A stretch of 64,000 bases of DNA, taken from NCBI RefSeq assembly GCF_019649055.1, contig NW_026570274.1:372001-436000 (forward strand), in the 5' to 3' direction. Made by a program: the position numbers and the translations under genes. Source of the stretch: Paramacrobiotus metropolitanus. Lineage: Eukaryota; Tardigrada; Eutardigrada; Parachela; Macrobiotidae. Shown here in pieces: positions 42,901 through 54,310 of this stretch; position 1 is the stretch's first letter, and each line of letters starts with the position of its first letter. The notes under the pieces are model-generated. The model was not told where the DNA came from. It worked only from the letters and a program-made list of their open reading frames with translations, and did no database searches.

Positions 42901-43301
42901 TTTTAGTGACATACATACAGTATGACAATATCGGCAAGGGCCACCGCGGTCATATAGCAGTTCGTGGACGCCTTGCGCTTCTCACAGATCAGTACAATGA
43001 GATTGAGCGTGTTTCCGATGGTGCAGGACGCTAACAGCAGCGGATATAAAACAATATACAGCATATTAGCGTCGTCGCGTTGCTGTTTGGTATAATTCCC
43101 TGACCACGGGGCAGTCTGGCGCCACGCCTCGGGGTCATTAACCGGCATCTGGCTGGCCGAACTATTCAGTAAGGTTGCACCAAATCCGGCTGATACGTTC
43201 TGCTGCCATACGGGATGGGGCATGTTAGTCCAGTGCGACAATCCCGCGGTGAGGTTGGCAAGGAATTCCCCGGCGGTACCGTTATTAATAGTAAATGCCA
43301 T
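36924..43301 (-). CDS. Receptor D: intact FMRFamide-receptor-like class A GPCR, four exons
   Basis: Exons are 43301-42919, 38431-38288, 38187-37965 and 37550-36924, phases 2, 2 and 0, joining to 1377 bases, 458 residues. It is the only fully open member of the array. The N-terminus has several N-glycosylation sites (NGT, NLT, NVS, NYT) and then a WRQTAPWSGNYT segment shared with A-C. TM1 has GNTLNLIVL, TM2 NCYMTAVALADIVIL, the DRY position FSLERLLAI and TM7 NYSVNFFLYL. Loop 2 has GWYPWMYSIMPEWLADW. The tail contains a block shared with C (RRTQSEM). Peptide-receptor class is my inference from TM2 and TM7. Intron 1 is about 4.5 kb and contains a mariner-type TIR element, a foldback and palindromes. 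The pairing of exon 1 with the rest rests on phase, order and paralogue structure. Confidence 0.8.
39381..40326. mobile_element. Mariner/Tc1-type TIR element, 946 bp, apparently non-autonomous
   Basis: The termini are inverted repeats of about 26 bases starting CGAGGGTTACTCGGAAAG, with one mismatch. They are flanked by TA at 39379-39380 and 40327-40328, the target duplication of the Tc1/mariner superfamily. No intact transposase frame is present; the longest internal frame on the minus strand overlaps the right TIR. It lies in intron 1 of receptor D and directly abuts a foldback element. Confidence 0.7.
40345..41985. mobile_element. Large foldback element with two facing arms of about 570 bp or more
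   Basis: The sequence from about 40490 to 41060 recurs as a diverged reverse complement at about 41270-41845, with a spacer of roughly 200 bp. The outer limits are weaker and approximate. Examples are AAGTTGATTGCTTAATGG on the left and its complement near 41825, and GAAACTGATGGTAATTG near 40974 and its complement near 41350. Each arm contains a short frame pointing at the centre (ATG at 40912 on + and 41431 on -) beginning ME-GCD and containing KY-REY-RDYRKK. Superfamily unknown. Confidence 0.65.
42168..42384. repeat. Cluster of hairpin palindromes built on GTGCTCCTACAT
   Basis: There are four copies of one hairpin. A perfect 26-bp palindrome is at 42168-42193, a perfect 36-bp palindrome at 42211-42246, an imperfect copy at about 42321-42354 and one with a 1-base spacer at about 42357-42381. 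Partial half-sites lie between them. It is in intron 1 of receptor D, about 550 bp from exon 1. Confidence 0.8.
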
Positions 43302-46300
43302 GATTTACGTCTGATTGCGACGATAGGACTGATTACTTGGGGAATGTTGTCGGGATTCCCGTGTGAAGAAGACCCTTCCAGAGTGTCAATCACCTAACGC
43401 AGATGCCGGGTTATTAATTTTTATAAAGCGTACAGACAAAAGGACATCACGCTGCTACTGTATATATGCAGACTAAAAAGCGGTTTGGCGTGATGTGTAA
43501 AACGCTGCATCAATCAGCCCGGCACTGCGTGGCCGTAGTATACATAAAATGTGTGAATAGTCGGCACTTACCCGCAGCGATAAATGGTCGCTAATGAGCG
43601 TGCTGCATTTCCATATTCCAGTTTTATCAATTTTCATGAACGATTATCCTCTTAATTGTATCCACCGGCTAGGGTAAATCCCCGCAAAATGACACCGCAG
43701 TGCTTACTTAATAACGATGCTGCAGAACCAGCATATATAAGAGTGAAACCAAGCCATTCATTTGAAATTTATTAAAAAAATTATAAACTTTCTACGTATG
43801 AAAAAACGTTTCTGCACCTTTACAGGCGTTTAAGATGGGTACTTATAATCGTTAACCAAGTGCCTAAATACACAATAATACGCTCAGCTTGCAGAGGGAT
43901 GATTAAGCAATACAAAGAGACATTCAGTGAGTTCTGCCGGTTTCTTGATCGTGAGTCCGTGACGTATGTAGGCGGAAGTGGCGGTTAGGCCTGGATCGAT
44001 CAGAGGCGGAGTCCAGCCGTGGTCATGCCAGAACTGTGCTATTGTGCCGATATTCAAAGGAGCCCCCATGAAAGTGATGCGGAAAAACTATGCTGATTTG
44101 GTCGTGTTTCCGTATATTTCCAATTAAACTTTGCGCAAATTCGAGTGTTGCTATTATGTAGTTAGTTGGTCGTCTCTAAATCGCATCCCAGGTATGCGCT
44201 CAGATACGGACGTTTCATCGCTTGCGCACATTTTAACAGCACTTTGCAGAACGTCCAATTTTCCAACGGCGCTGGCGCGAAATCCGATCGACTTCGACCA
44301 TTGAATTTCTAGCCAACTAAGCTTTTAATTGAAGGAGAAAAATATAATAGCATAAATTTTTTAAAAGTCGTTAGTTTCAGAAATCGTGCAGAATAAACGA
44401 ATCCAGAATGCGCACGTTCGCATTCTGACCGCATCACTTTCGTGTGGGGAGTATAGTCGTTCGATCATTATTGCGCCGGTCAGCGTAGGATGAATTGTGG
44501 TTTTTATGCAAGTAACACATAAAAAATACTCTACGTACCTTTGTCTGTGCTACAACTAGTAACTGCTCTGCGGGATGGCGATATTGATGCGGTCCTGTGC
44601 TGTCGGTTCATAATTAGTGCACACATTTGAAGGTTATGATATTTCGTGGGATGATCGATATTTATTGTCTGCGTCTCAAACAACCCACTCTAAATTTCTC
44701 AGCATAACCGGAAATATCCCTAAACAATACAATATACACAAGTACAATAGCGTCAACTGCCGGAATAATAAACACCAACATCATGCACCGGTGCTCTTAC
44801 GCTGTCTTTATTCTCCGGTGGAGACGTTGGCTTATTAGGCACCACTTGCTCGCACTGCCGGAAATAAAAATATTGAAAGAGCGAAATATGCTGGTTTTAT
44901 TTCTAAGGCAGGCGGTAACGACAAGGAAGCAGATAAAAATTAAAACATTTGTGCATAAATATTAATTTATTCCTTTTCATTTTCCTACAGAAGAAGTATA
45001 ATACCTACTGTAGTAAAAATAACAGAAGTATACGTGGGTGGACTAACATTATTTTTACAGAACAGTTTCTGGATCGAGTAGACAAAACTCAAGCCGCACT
45101 TCGCACTTATTACTCCGTTTAAATTAAGACCTGTCGGATGTGCAAAATATCAGATGACCTACGGTAAAAATTTTTTGTTCCACTAGGAACGTGCTGAGTA
45201 GTCTTTGCTAAAACTAAATCCGTTAGTTTGGGGGATGTCGACACGATATGCAGAGATTCCATGTGCATTGTACAGTACCTTGTGATCCCTACATTTATGC
45301 AACTGCGAGGTATACGGTTGCAGCTGCTGAACAGACATTTGTGGATAAGAGGCGGAAGCACAGCATAATATCTCTAACCACTGTTAATTTGTGCTGTTTG
45401 CAAGTGAAGCTTTCGAAACATCGGGTGAAGTGGCGCTAACTTTGTTACAGTGGCCGAAAAATGTTCTATATACAAAACCGGATCCATTCTTTTTTGTTTT
45501 TCTTTCAACCTTTGGCCTTGAAATGATACAATTTATCCAACAAAGCTCCAATCCAACAGCTTTTTTTAGGACATTGTACTTGTACACTGTGCAGTACTTG
45601 TTTTTGAGCGACACTTTTATGCTTTTGAGCGTTTTTGAGTGCTACTAAAGAAAAAAGCTATATACATACGGGGTATCATGGTTTTGATCATTTCTACGTG
45701 ATCGGCAGTTCGATTCTCAGATGCTTCCATTTTACTTTTCGCACCACCCGCCATACTGTATATCAAAACCGGTCTGTGTTACTGTATTCTAATTAAATAA
45801 ATTATTAATTTTGGTACTACAGATACAGTACATAGGTTTTGGCCTTTCAAGATAGATGTCCACCGATATCGTCAGCATACAAAGTGTGGAGCAGCCCAGT
45901 ACGTGAAAACATCTTAGGTAACTGGTAACCTTATTTGCTGCAAAGTGTCTACGCATAAATGATTAACCAACAAGAAAAAAGAATTGCTTGAAGACAAAAC
46001 TGCGCACGGTCGAAGTATCTTTTGAAAGCTCGTGCGCCAGAATAAACAGCTATAAAGTGTTAGTATAATTGCCGATGACACGATAACAGCACGTGAAACT
46101 AATGGATGGTGTTTCTGCATATCTATATTATTAAGGGGAACTGTCAGACTATCCCTCTGCGTCAACCGGGGGGGACATACTTTACACAAAACGGAAAGAT
46201 GCCGAATAATCCGTCTCATCGACATATTATTAATTATGTACGAGCGTCTAATATCCATTGCGTCTGCGTATGCCTTTGCGTGCGCGCAAAGTCTGCAAGC

Positions 46301-48299
46301 TGTTAACATTTATTCGATCCAGGAAATAATCGGCCTCACAAAATCAGCAAATCAATAGGCGAAAAATGTCCAAAATACGTAAAATCGAACTGCAGCAGCG
46401 GTGCAGATTCTGGATGCTTAAAACTGCCTTGATACTCTGTAAAAGTTAAATGGGAAATCAAAAGTTGTGGGACAAACGTCAGTAAAGATGAAGAATGCCC
46501 GGTCAAGGAGAGTTATCTCCACCGCGGCTGCAAAATAATCATATGTTATCAACCCTTGCATTTTTGCAAAGGTGTATCGTGATAGCAGATTCCATGTCAA
46601 GATTTAGACTGCTTGGAGTTGTGGACAAGCGGCGTGCTGTTGATATTTTCGAGTAGAGGCATTTCGGGCAACGTACTTGCGAAACACTGAAAGAAAAGCC
46701 ATATCGTTACACTGCGAGTGAAACCGACGTTACTCTGGATGGAAATTAAGGTCATGCCGCGCCATCTTTTACTCATTGGACGTTGAAACGCAAAAACAGC
46801 AGCCGAAAGTTTTATTTCACCAGTGGGCAAGGGTGGCATAGTCCCAAGTACCAAATAAACCAATATGTCGTTGGTATTCTTACTACGTCATTCTTACATT
46901 TGCACCCCTTATTGATCTTTGACTTATAACTATAACGTATACAAACCTATTAAATCTCAGTGTAATTTACATTAAACCTTGATACTTCACCTTTGTGCAT
47001 TCAGATGGCGGGCACTGAAGAAGCACTACAGACTACAGTGACTACACAATGTGCCTCTTTTGCTGCTGCATGAAGCATTGGCTGCGTGTCACCGTTTGGG
47101 GCTCAGGTTCGAAGCGAATCTCGCTATGGTACGGTTGCTCAACCGCACGAGGTGGCTGTATGCAGTGGCCACGCCTACAGATACGGTACGCGAAGCCACC
47201 GCCGCGAGGTTGGATTGATGTATCGTAGCTAGATTTGCTTCGAATCCGAAACCCACCCTAATACTTAACTAGACCGATTCGCGACGTTATGTTATCCGGT
47301 TCAGCCATCGAGGGCAGGTCTTTCGGTATACACAAATATGTATCTTAGCTCTCCTCGCTGAGAATTAATACTGAAGTGCTGCCGGTAGTGCGTAGTGGGT
47401 TCCACTTGCATCCGTATCACATGCAAGGATCTACGGTTCGTCGGTAATTACCTAGGTCTAAGTTAATCAGATTCTCCCTAGCGTATGATTTCCACATAGT
47501 TGTACTGTAATTCCAACACAGAAGGGCACGAGCAAGGGCAGGAATAAGGAGAATGAAATCTATCTTTTTTCATGCGCAGGCAGCGTGGACAGGGCTATCG
47601 ATATCACACCCAGAAGCGCCAAAAGATTTCAAAATATACAAAACTGCTTTGGCTCAATTTTAATTGTACAGGCGGTTGCCTCTGCAACTATTATAGCTTA
47701 ATTTCAGTGATTGTCAACTGCAGCCAGAAGATTTTGTCGGCAGTATCCCTGGGAGAGCTTTGAAAAGTATCTTCCTCAAAAGCTAGTCTGTACTTTCTCC
47801 TACCCTCGGTATGCCTTCCTCAAGTTCCGCTTTAAAAAATAAGACACTTTATTAATTAAATGCTTTGCAATACTTGTACTCTCAATACTGCAAAATGACC
47901 ATCCTGACTCACGTCAGCAGAATAGAATCCGAACTATTTGTGGAAGTTACGCTAATATTACCAACCAACATGATCCGATCATGATCGCGATTTATTTGGG
48001 ATGGAGACTGAATCTGACTGAAAGATCACATTTCCAGTTTAATTGCTTCCCGACCTATATTGCGGCCGCTCCCTGTTGTAATTGCGCAACTACTGCAGCA
48101 CATGACGACAACTAAATTAAGGTCAAAATGCTGTGCTAGGATAAGGAATTCGCCGGTACAATATTATGTACTTGTACTGTTATACATAGAATGTTTATAT
48201 ACCAGCTGAGCACGGATGAATATTGGCTTACGACGATTTTAAAAACTTATTATTTTCTTTGCAGTATATTGTTTAGCATGTAATTAGTTTCTCGAAAAG
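43302..48299. other. 5 kb with no supported gene
   Basis: This is the upstream flank of receptor D followed by AT-rich sequence. A minus-strand frame at 44069-43884 (FWHDHGWTPPLIDPG) looks more protein-like than most, but no linked exons were found. No domain could be named elsewhere. An inverted repeat at 47.1-47.3 kb is listed separately. Confidence 0.35.
47085..47275. repeat. Short inverted-repeat element, MITE-like
   Basis: TTCGAAGCGAATCTCGCTA near 47109 and TAGCTAGATTTGCTTCGAA near 47226 are imperfect reverse complements. Matching continues inward through GGCTGTATGCAGTGGCCACG and a diverged complement, so the whole stretch could fold into a hairpin. No target duplication was identified. 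Confidence 0.45.
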
Positions 48300-49655
48300 T
48301 CAGAATGGCAAAGCCAGACAACTGCTCAGGATGGTTGTCCGCGACGAGCGTACTGCGTTGTTGACCTTTAACCCTGGAGCTTGTTTTGTTTTTTTCTCGC
48401 GTGCTAGGTTTCTGTTCATTCTACTCAAAATTACCAAATTATTAAGCTATTGTCTGTTGATCGAAAACTTAATTTTAAAGTTAACAGTGAAAATGTAGCA
48501 AAAAAATGTAACCAAAGAATTGGCTACATTAATCATGTTTTTCGATACACGGACTACGGGGCTCGCATTCGGCTTTTCGAATCACTCGTCCTCTCAGTTC
48601 TCGATTACTGCTGCTCCCTAACGCATCCGGTGCTGAAACAGTCAAGAAAAATAATCGAACGTTGTCAAAGAAGATTTACCAAAACCCTACGCTTAGGCAA
48701 CGGTGTCCTGAATTACAACAAACGGCTAAAAGAGCTAAAATGGGACGATCTAAGCATACGTCGTTTGAAAAAAGCCTTGTTGTTTATTTACAAATTGGTG
48801 TTCCAAGTAATTCCGTTGGGTGACCAAATCGTATCACCGCTCACGCTCTCGGCTGCTGTGCTTGAGTCTGTTGCAGGTAACACCAGAACATCTGACCGTC
48901 TCCTGAAGCATCCATGTCCTATCAAACCGGCTCCAACAACCATTTGTGGTAGAACAGTTCCAGTCACCCATGAATCATATCTCAACAGACTCGTGTCCGT
49001 CTGGAATGACCTTCCGCTACAATCCATTGCGTATGTAACGCTGGCCACCTTTACCGAAGCCCTGAATACCGTGAAACTGAACAATTTGCCATCAGTAAAG
49101 ATCTTGAAAGAAAGTGTTAAAAAGTGAAAACTCTTGTTTAAATGTTTTTTTACTCGAATATTTATTGTTTGTGAAGTTACTTAATGTTTGGTGTTAACTT
49201 CTCTTTCTTTCCTGCAATTATTTCACGGTTGCGATATAGTTGACAACGATAGTACAAGGCGATTACGTGCGTAAGTGTCGGTGCTTTCCTTTTCCCCACG
49301 GTTTTCTTTTGAAAATTTTGAGAAACTTAATAATTACTTTGTACATTTCGTGGGTTTCGGTTTTACGCATCGACCCCAGCGCGATCGTCTCCTCCCTTTT
49401 CCACATTGGTAAAACGACTTTTCGCAACCGCAGTAAAAGTACTCACTTCCTTTCTGCCTATTCATGTGCTAATGGCCAACGCGTGTTACTTTGCTTGTTT
49501 TGTTTCCTGCTTGTTTTAAAAGACCTTCATGTTTTCATGTTTATATTTCTGGATATTGTTTCTACACTCTGTTTTCTTTCTGCTGTCTGAAGCCTAGAGG
49601 GGGCAATCGCCTCGTTGCAAGGACAATAAACTTCACTTCACTTCACTCTAGCAGA
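48300..49655 (+). mobile_element. 5'-truncated LINE (non-LTR retrotransposon) 3' end
   Basis: The frame at 48450-49127 (225 residues) matches the C-terminal end of a non-LTR reverse transcriptase ORF: SVDRKLNFKVN, then LVLSVLDYCCSL, RCQRRFTKTL and a late SVWNDLP motif. The fingers and palm with the catalytic YADD are missing, so it is dead on arrival. It is followed by a roughly 500-bp 3' UTR, a small hairpin (GCAATCGCCTCGTTGC), AATAAA and a (CTTCA)n tail at 49631-49647, which together mark the 3' end of a CR1/Jockey-like LINE. The 5' boundary is approximate. Confidence 0.75.
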
Positions 49656-51142
49656 TGCAGCGGCCGAAATGATTTGTTAACTCAGTCCATGAACAGAAGA
49701 AACGCAGAGGCCGAAGCTTTTCTTATTGTTTGAGTGTAGTACTTTGTATATAATGTGCCCGTGGTAACCGGCCAGCCATGTTAGCTCTATGGCATCCATG
49801 GTAACAAGCCTTTCAGTGACCACTGGCCTTAATCATTTGATGATAGCAAGACAAGACTGGCCTTAGATCACCCGCAAGACTGAGAGGTTTTCAAAACATT
49901 TTAAAGTACGCAAATTGGATGAGTAGAAGCGGAGATTACCGCGGTCTAACAGGAGAGGCCAAACACCTGCAAGAGATGTTTAGTATTCATATAACCAGTT
50001 TACGGGATCTACATCCGTACACAAACTTTTGCGGCGCAAATTTGTTACGAAATGCACACTTCGCAACGGTTGATCGCATTGGTCCCAGCCGCTAAGAAAA
50101 CTACGAAATTTAAGAAAGAGAAAATCTTAGAAAACTTGAGAAACCCTAAGAAAGCCTAAGAAACCTAAGAAAACTAAGAAACCCAAGAAATCTAAGAAAC
50201 CTAAGAAACCTAAGAAACCTTAGAATACCTAAGAAAACCTAAGAAACCTGAGAATACCAAAGAAACCTAAGAAACCCAAGAAACCTTAGAAGCCTAAGAA
50301 ACCTGAGAAACCTAAGAAAACCTAAAAAACCTAAGAAAAACCTAAGAACCTAAGAAATTTAAGAAATCTAAGAAATCTAAGAAATCTAAGAAATCTAAGA
50401 AATCTAAGAAATCTAAGAAATCTAAGAAATCTAAGAAATCTAAGAAATCTAAGAAATCTAAGAAATCTAAGAAATCTAAGAAATCTAAGAAATCTAAGAA
50501 ATCTAAGAAACCTAAGAAATTTAAGAGTCCGAAGAAATCTATGAAAGCTTAGTAAACAGAACCTTAAAAGGATTAGGTAATTTTAAACGCCAGGTTCTTT
50601 ATTATGTTATTATGTTGCGCTTCTACAATTTTTTGTGAATTGTTAGCGAAGCGAAGCTGAAAGGCGCTGTCTGTCTTTGTCGTTCCGCATTAGCCCATGT
50701 ATGTCTATGGAGGCCCATAGCAACAAGCCGTTTTTTGGGGGTTGCCTTGCTCTCTTGAGGCGCAAAATATTCGCAGTGCCCCTATGTCACTCGCGACGTT
50801 GCGACGATTCAGGTGCACTTTACCGCGTCAAAATCGCACCATCCGTTCGCCCGATCATCGCGAACATGTGCTAAGCATGTATAAGAGGTTACGGATGTAG
50901 ATAATAAAACAGCGGTGCACGCGATGTACTTCGGCTGAATGATTCAGCATAACTATCACTGGTAAACTGGCAATTACTCGGGAGCTCATTGAACTATGTA
51001 ATAACATCCTGAGAAACCTTTAATAAATAAAGCTAATATAAATCCTCATATTACAGCCAAACTGTCATAGACATTTCGTGCACGACTGCAGTAGTTTCTG
51101 CCTGTGTAACACTCCGCTAGACGCATAGCGCACGATATACAA
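49656..51142. other. Intergenic DNA with a minisatellite
   Basis: Apart from the AAGAAATCT array at 50.1-50.5 kb there is no supported gene. It forms the 5' flank of the interrupted GPCR that starts at 51143. Confidence 0.4.
50095..50540. repeat. 9-bp minisatellite (AAGAAATCT)n with variant units
   Basis: The outer part is made of variants such as AAGAAACCT and AAGAAAACCT. The core, about 50350-50510, is near-perfect tandem AAGAAATCT. The strand is purine-rich, with no open-frame support as a gene. The homogeneous core inside a diverged border fits recent expansion. Confidence 0.9.
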
Positions 51143-54100
51143 ATGAGTTTTGCAAACGGTACAAACTTTTCTACTAGGACCGTCCAGCTGGAACCATATT
51201 TTGTGGCAAAAACATGGGATTCTCTACAGTACATAAGCATCTTTTTGTCCCTTTCCGCCATCGCAACCAATTCCTTTCTCCTCCATCTATACCGAATCTG
51301 TCCCATTTTATTCACGCCCTTTGGCATATACATCTTTACATTGTCCATAGCCAATACCATCCAAGCGACGATGCAAAACCCCTTGTTCCTCGCTATTAAG
51401 GACCTCATTCCCTTAAGATACGCTGGTCCTTTCTGCTGCTTGAACAATGCTCTACGTCTGTCATCTGCTACGTGTTTACCAGCTTTGCATCTGTTGATTT
51501 GCCTGAACCGCGTGTGGGCCATCGCATATCCGTTGTCGTACAAAGCCCGTCACGGCCATTCGCAGGCGGTTGGTGTCTGCATATCAGCCATTGTGGCGGT
51601 TAATAATTAATCTATTTTTTTCCCGCCGCGGCACCAGCATTCCAAACAATGACGAGCAAGGCCTTTCAAAGACGCAACGAGCCTTTCAAATGAATCAACT
51701 TTTTTTTACTGGGTTCTACAATTGCCCCCGGATGATTAATTTCCTTCATCCGTGTATTATGGGTGGCTACGGGACCTAGTCCGAAGGATTTCTTCGGAAT
51801 CCTTTCGGAGGCTGTCGTGGCAGCTTGTCCCGTAGTTATCAGGCCCCCACCGTCCAGTACTACGTAAGTTCCTTTCTCCTGGGTTTTGCACTCCCTATTC
51901 TGCCTTGAGTTTTTCATCCATAGCCGCGATGACGTGGACCTGCCCCGACTGTCAGCTTATCTGCAAGCGCCAGGGCAGCCATCTAGGCAGTGGTAATTGC
52001 CTGGAGCGCCAAGCGCAGAGACTCGGGCACGCTGTTGGTCCTCCACAAGCCCCAAACCAAGCGCACCGTTCCCCTCTCAGTACAGCCGGGATGCTTGCCT
52101 CGCCTTTCGTCCCCGCTAAGAGGAAAATTATGCGGCGTATACCGAAAGCAGCACGCGCCTCCGTAGCCATAGCCCTGACAAAGTTGATGCGGAGCGCCGT
52201 ATCTGCCAATGATTCCTCTACATGGCTGAAGCTGCTATCGGCCCCCTCAGCGATACTCTCCCTTCCAGGTGCCAATAAAAAGTCACGGAAAACCTCGATC
52301 ACCACCCACATCCGTGACCGGATCGCCAAATTTGAGAACGGGGAGCTCGACGGCGAAGAATCCGATGCGCGTGGGAAGCCTCGGCACGCTACTCCTGATG
52401 AAGAGATTGCCCGACGCGTGGGTATTCAAATCGATGACTTTAACGTCACCGGAGCGGTACGCACTTTGCTTTCGTCGGACTCTGTAGCTGAAACAACTGC
52501 AGCTGTGATAGAGGCCATGAAGCTTAAACACCCAGCAGCTCCGTTACCTACGCCCCGACCGATCCCCCAGCCTTATCATTTGTCCCGCTTACTCCTGCAG
52601 AGGTTTTGTCTGTTCTAGAGGCGATGCCACGCGGCAGCGCTGGAGGCCTAGATTACCTGCGCCCACAACATTTGCTGGACCTTATCGGTGCAAGAATGGA
52701 TGACGCCGCGTCCGATCTGTGTGATACCCTGACGGACCTGCTCAATGTCATCCTTGCGGGCAAAGTACCACAGGACATTGTACCACTGCTCTGTGGCGCT
52801 CGGCTCGTTGCCCTACGAAAAAAAGACGGAGGCCTGCGCCCAATCGCCGTCGGAAGTTAGAAGCTGACACCGACGAACTTCAACCGGAAGCTTTCCGCCA
52901 CGTCCAGAAAGCATGGGACACTCTCACAACCCTGCAGACGTTTTCAAGACTTACCGCACTACGGACATCCCAGGAGGAAGTTGCCCATCTAAAGGCGGTA
53001 TCAGTCCCGGAAGCAGGCGTGTGGATCCATGCATTGCCGGCAGCCTGCCTCGGTAATCTGTTAGATGACAACGCTTTTCGCATAAGTGTCGCGCTGCGTC
53101 TGGGAGCACCGATCGTCACTCCACACGTATGCGTTTGTGGTGGGCTGGTCGACGAGTTCGGCCGGCACGGACTTCGTTGTAAGCGGTCTGCCGGAAGATT
53201 GCCACGACACGACGGAATCAGTGCGGAATTCACTCGGGGCCTGAAATCAGCTGGCTTTCCTTCGAGAATGGAACCAAAAGGTCTATCCCTGAAAGATAAG
53301 AAAAGGCCGGATGTGATCACCCTCATCCCGTGGAAGCGCGGAAAACCGCTGGCAGTGGATGTGACCTGCGTGGACACGCTGGCGGCCTCGTACATCGACC
53401 GCACTTCCGTGAACGCCGGCGCAGCAGCCGAACTTGCTGAAAGAAAGAAACTAGCGAAACACGCTTGGATGCAAACAAGATACGATTTCGTTGCTGCAGC
53501 CTTCGAAATTTACGGACCTTTTGGAGACGGTACTAAAAAGCTAGTAGAAACGGTTGGAAACGGTATAGCGACTTCAACTGGCCAAAAGCGGGCGAAAGAG
53601 TTTTTTAAACAGCGAATATCTATGCAAATACAGCGGGAAACGCGATTTGTGTAATGGGTACGATCCCCGATCAGGATAGCATAGAGGAAGTGTTTCTTTT
53701 GTAAACGCTGTTTTGTTTTGTTCTGGTGCATAGTTTGTACTCGTACCATGATACTTATTAAAGGTACTTATATGTTAATGCCATTGTCATCCCCGGCGTC
53801 GTTTTAGATGGTCTGTACTATCGCACACCGATTCTCAACCGGCATTGTGTGACAAACGTTTTAGCAATTCCTGTATGGGCGACTTTTATCAGTATCTTCT
53901 GCTACATCCTCCCCGAGATACTCATTTTTGCCTCGTATCCGTATTTTTTCATACGACGATTACAATTTCGCCGACGTATTAGAATCGCCGTGGTGGCTGT
54001 GTCAGTGGGCGATACAGACGCTTCCCCTTCTAAAGTTGGTGTGGAACGGGCTCAGCGCGCGCGCTCCAAAGCGTCGGCGCATTCTTTTCGGATTCTGACG

Positions 54101-54310
54101 CTGCTAACCGTTAGTGTGTTTGTATGCTGGACACCGAGTAACCTGTTCTTTGTAATGGCTGGATATCCCGGTGCGGATCTGCTGCTGAAGATCGGAAACG
54201 TAACCAAAACCGTGCTGACTATTGTGGATCCGGTGTTATTCATCATCGCCATGGCGGATGTTCGAGCAGCTTATCGAAGCGTTTTATCCCGTAGAGCTTT
54301 CAAGTCTTAA
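51143..54310 (+). pseudogene. Orphan class A GPCR split in TM4 by a retrotransposon
   Basis: The 5' part, 51143-51604, encodes the N-terminus to TM4 (LNRVWAIAYP at the DRY position, a cysteine pair GPFCCLN before TM3). The 3' part, 53780-54310, encodes loop 2 to the tail, with FVCWTPSNLFFV in TM6 and TIVDPVLFI in TM7. GTTAAT at 51599-51604 and 53774-53779 is the target duplication. Removing the insert and one copy leaves a continuous frame of 330 residues joining VAV-N to AIVIPG. The uninterrupted allele would therefore be a normal receptor. NRV for DRY is shared with the GPCR at 12.3 kb, and DPVLF replaces NPxxY. Splicing the insert out looks unlikely, as no in-frame donor-acceptor pair was seen at the junctions. 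Confidence 0.85.
51605..53773 (+). mobile_element. Internally deleted non-LTR retrotransposon with restriction-like endonuclease (R2-like group)
   Basis: The insert is 2169 bp. The frame at 51905-52618 begins with a zinc-finger-like CPDCQLICKRQGSHLG. The reverse transcriptase starts in a shifted frame (MPRGSAGGLDYLRPQHL; KKDGGLRPIAVGS, ending 52860) and then jumps to C-terminal sequence. The RT motifs that include YADD are absent, so the core has been deleted. The frame at 53019-53654 has a CCHC-like knuckle (CVCGGLVDEFGRHGLRC), then KRPDVITL and LAVDVTCVDT, which resembles the PD-(D/E)XK endonuclease of R2-type elements. It is flanked by a GTTAAT duplication. Clade assignment is tentative. 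Confidence 0.7.

Noticed and set aside
45384-46863. Several 60-130 codon frames on both strands
   Set aside because: No recognisable motifs and no consistent exon linkage; treated as chance frames.
48450-49127. The 225-codon frame as a host gene
   Set aside because: The sequence matches the end of a LINE reverse transcriptase ORF and is followed by a LINE-type 3' UTR with a (CTTCA)n tail.
50095-50540. CRISPR-like array
   Set aside because: The units are contiguous 9-mers without spacers, in a eukaryotic genome; this is a minisatellite.
51599-53779. The 2.17-kb insert in the GPCR as a normal intron
   Set aside because: The ends are a 6-bp direct duplication, the insert encodes retroelement domains, and the splice pair I tested (AAAG/GTACTT) puts a stop in the receptor frame.
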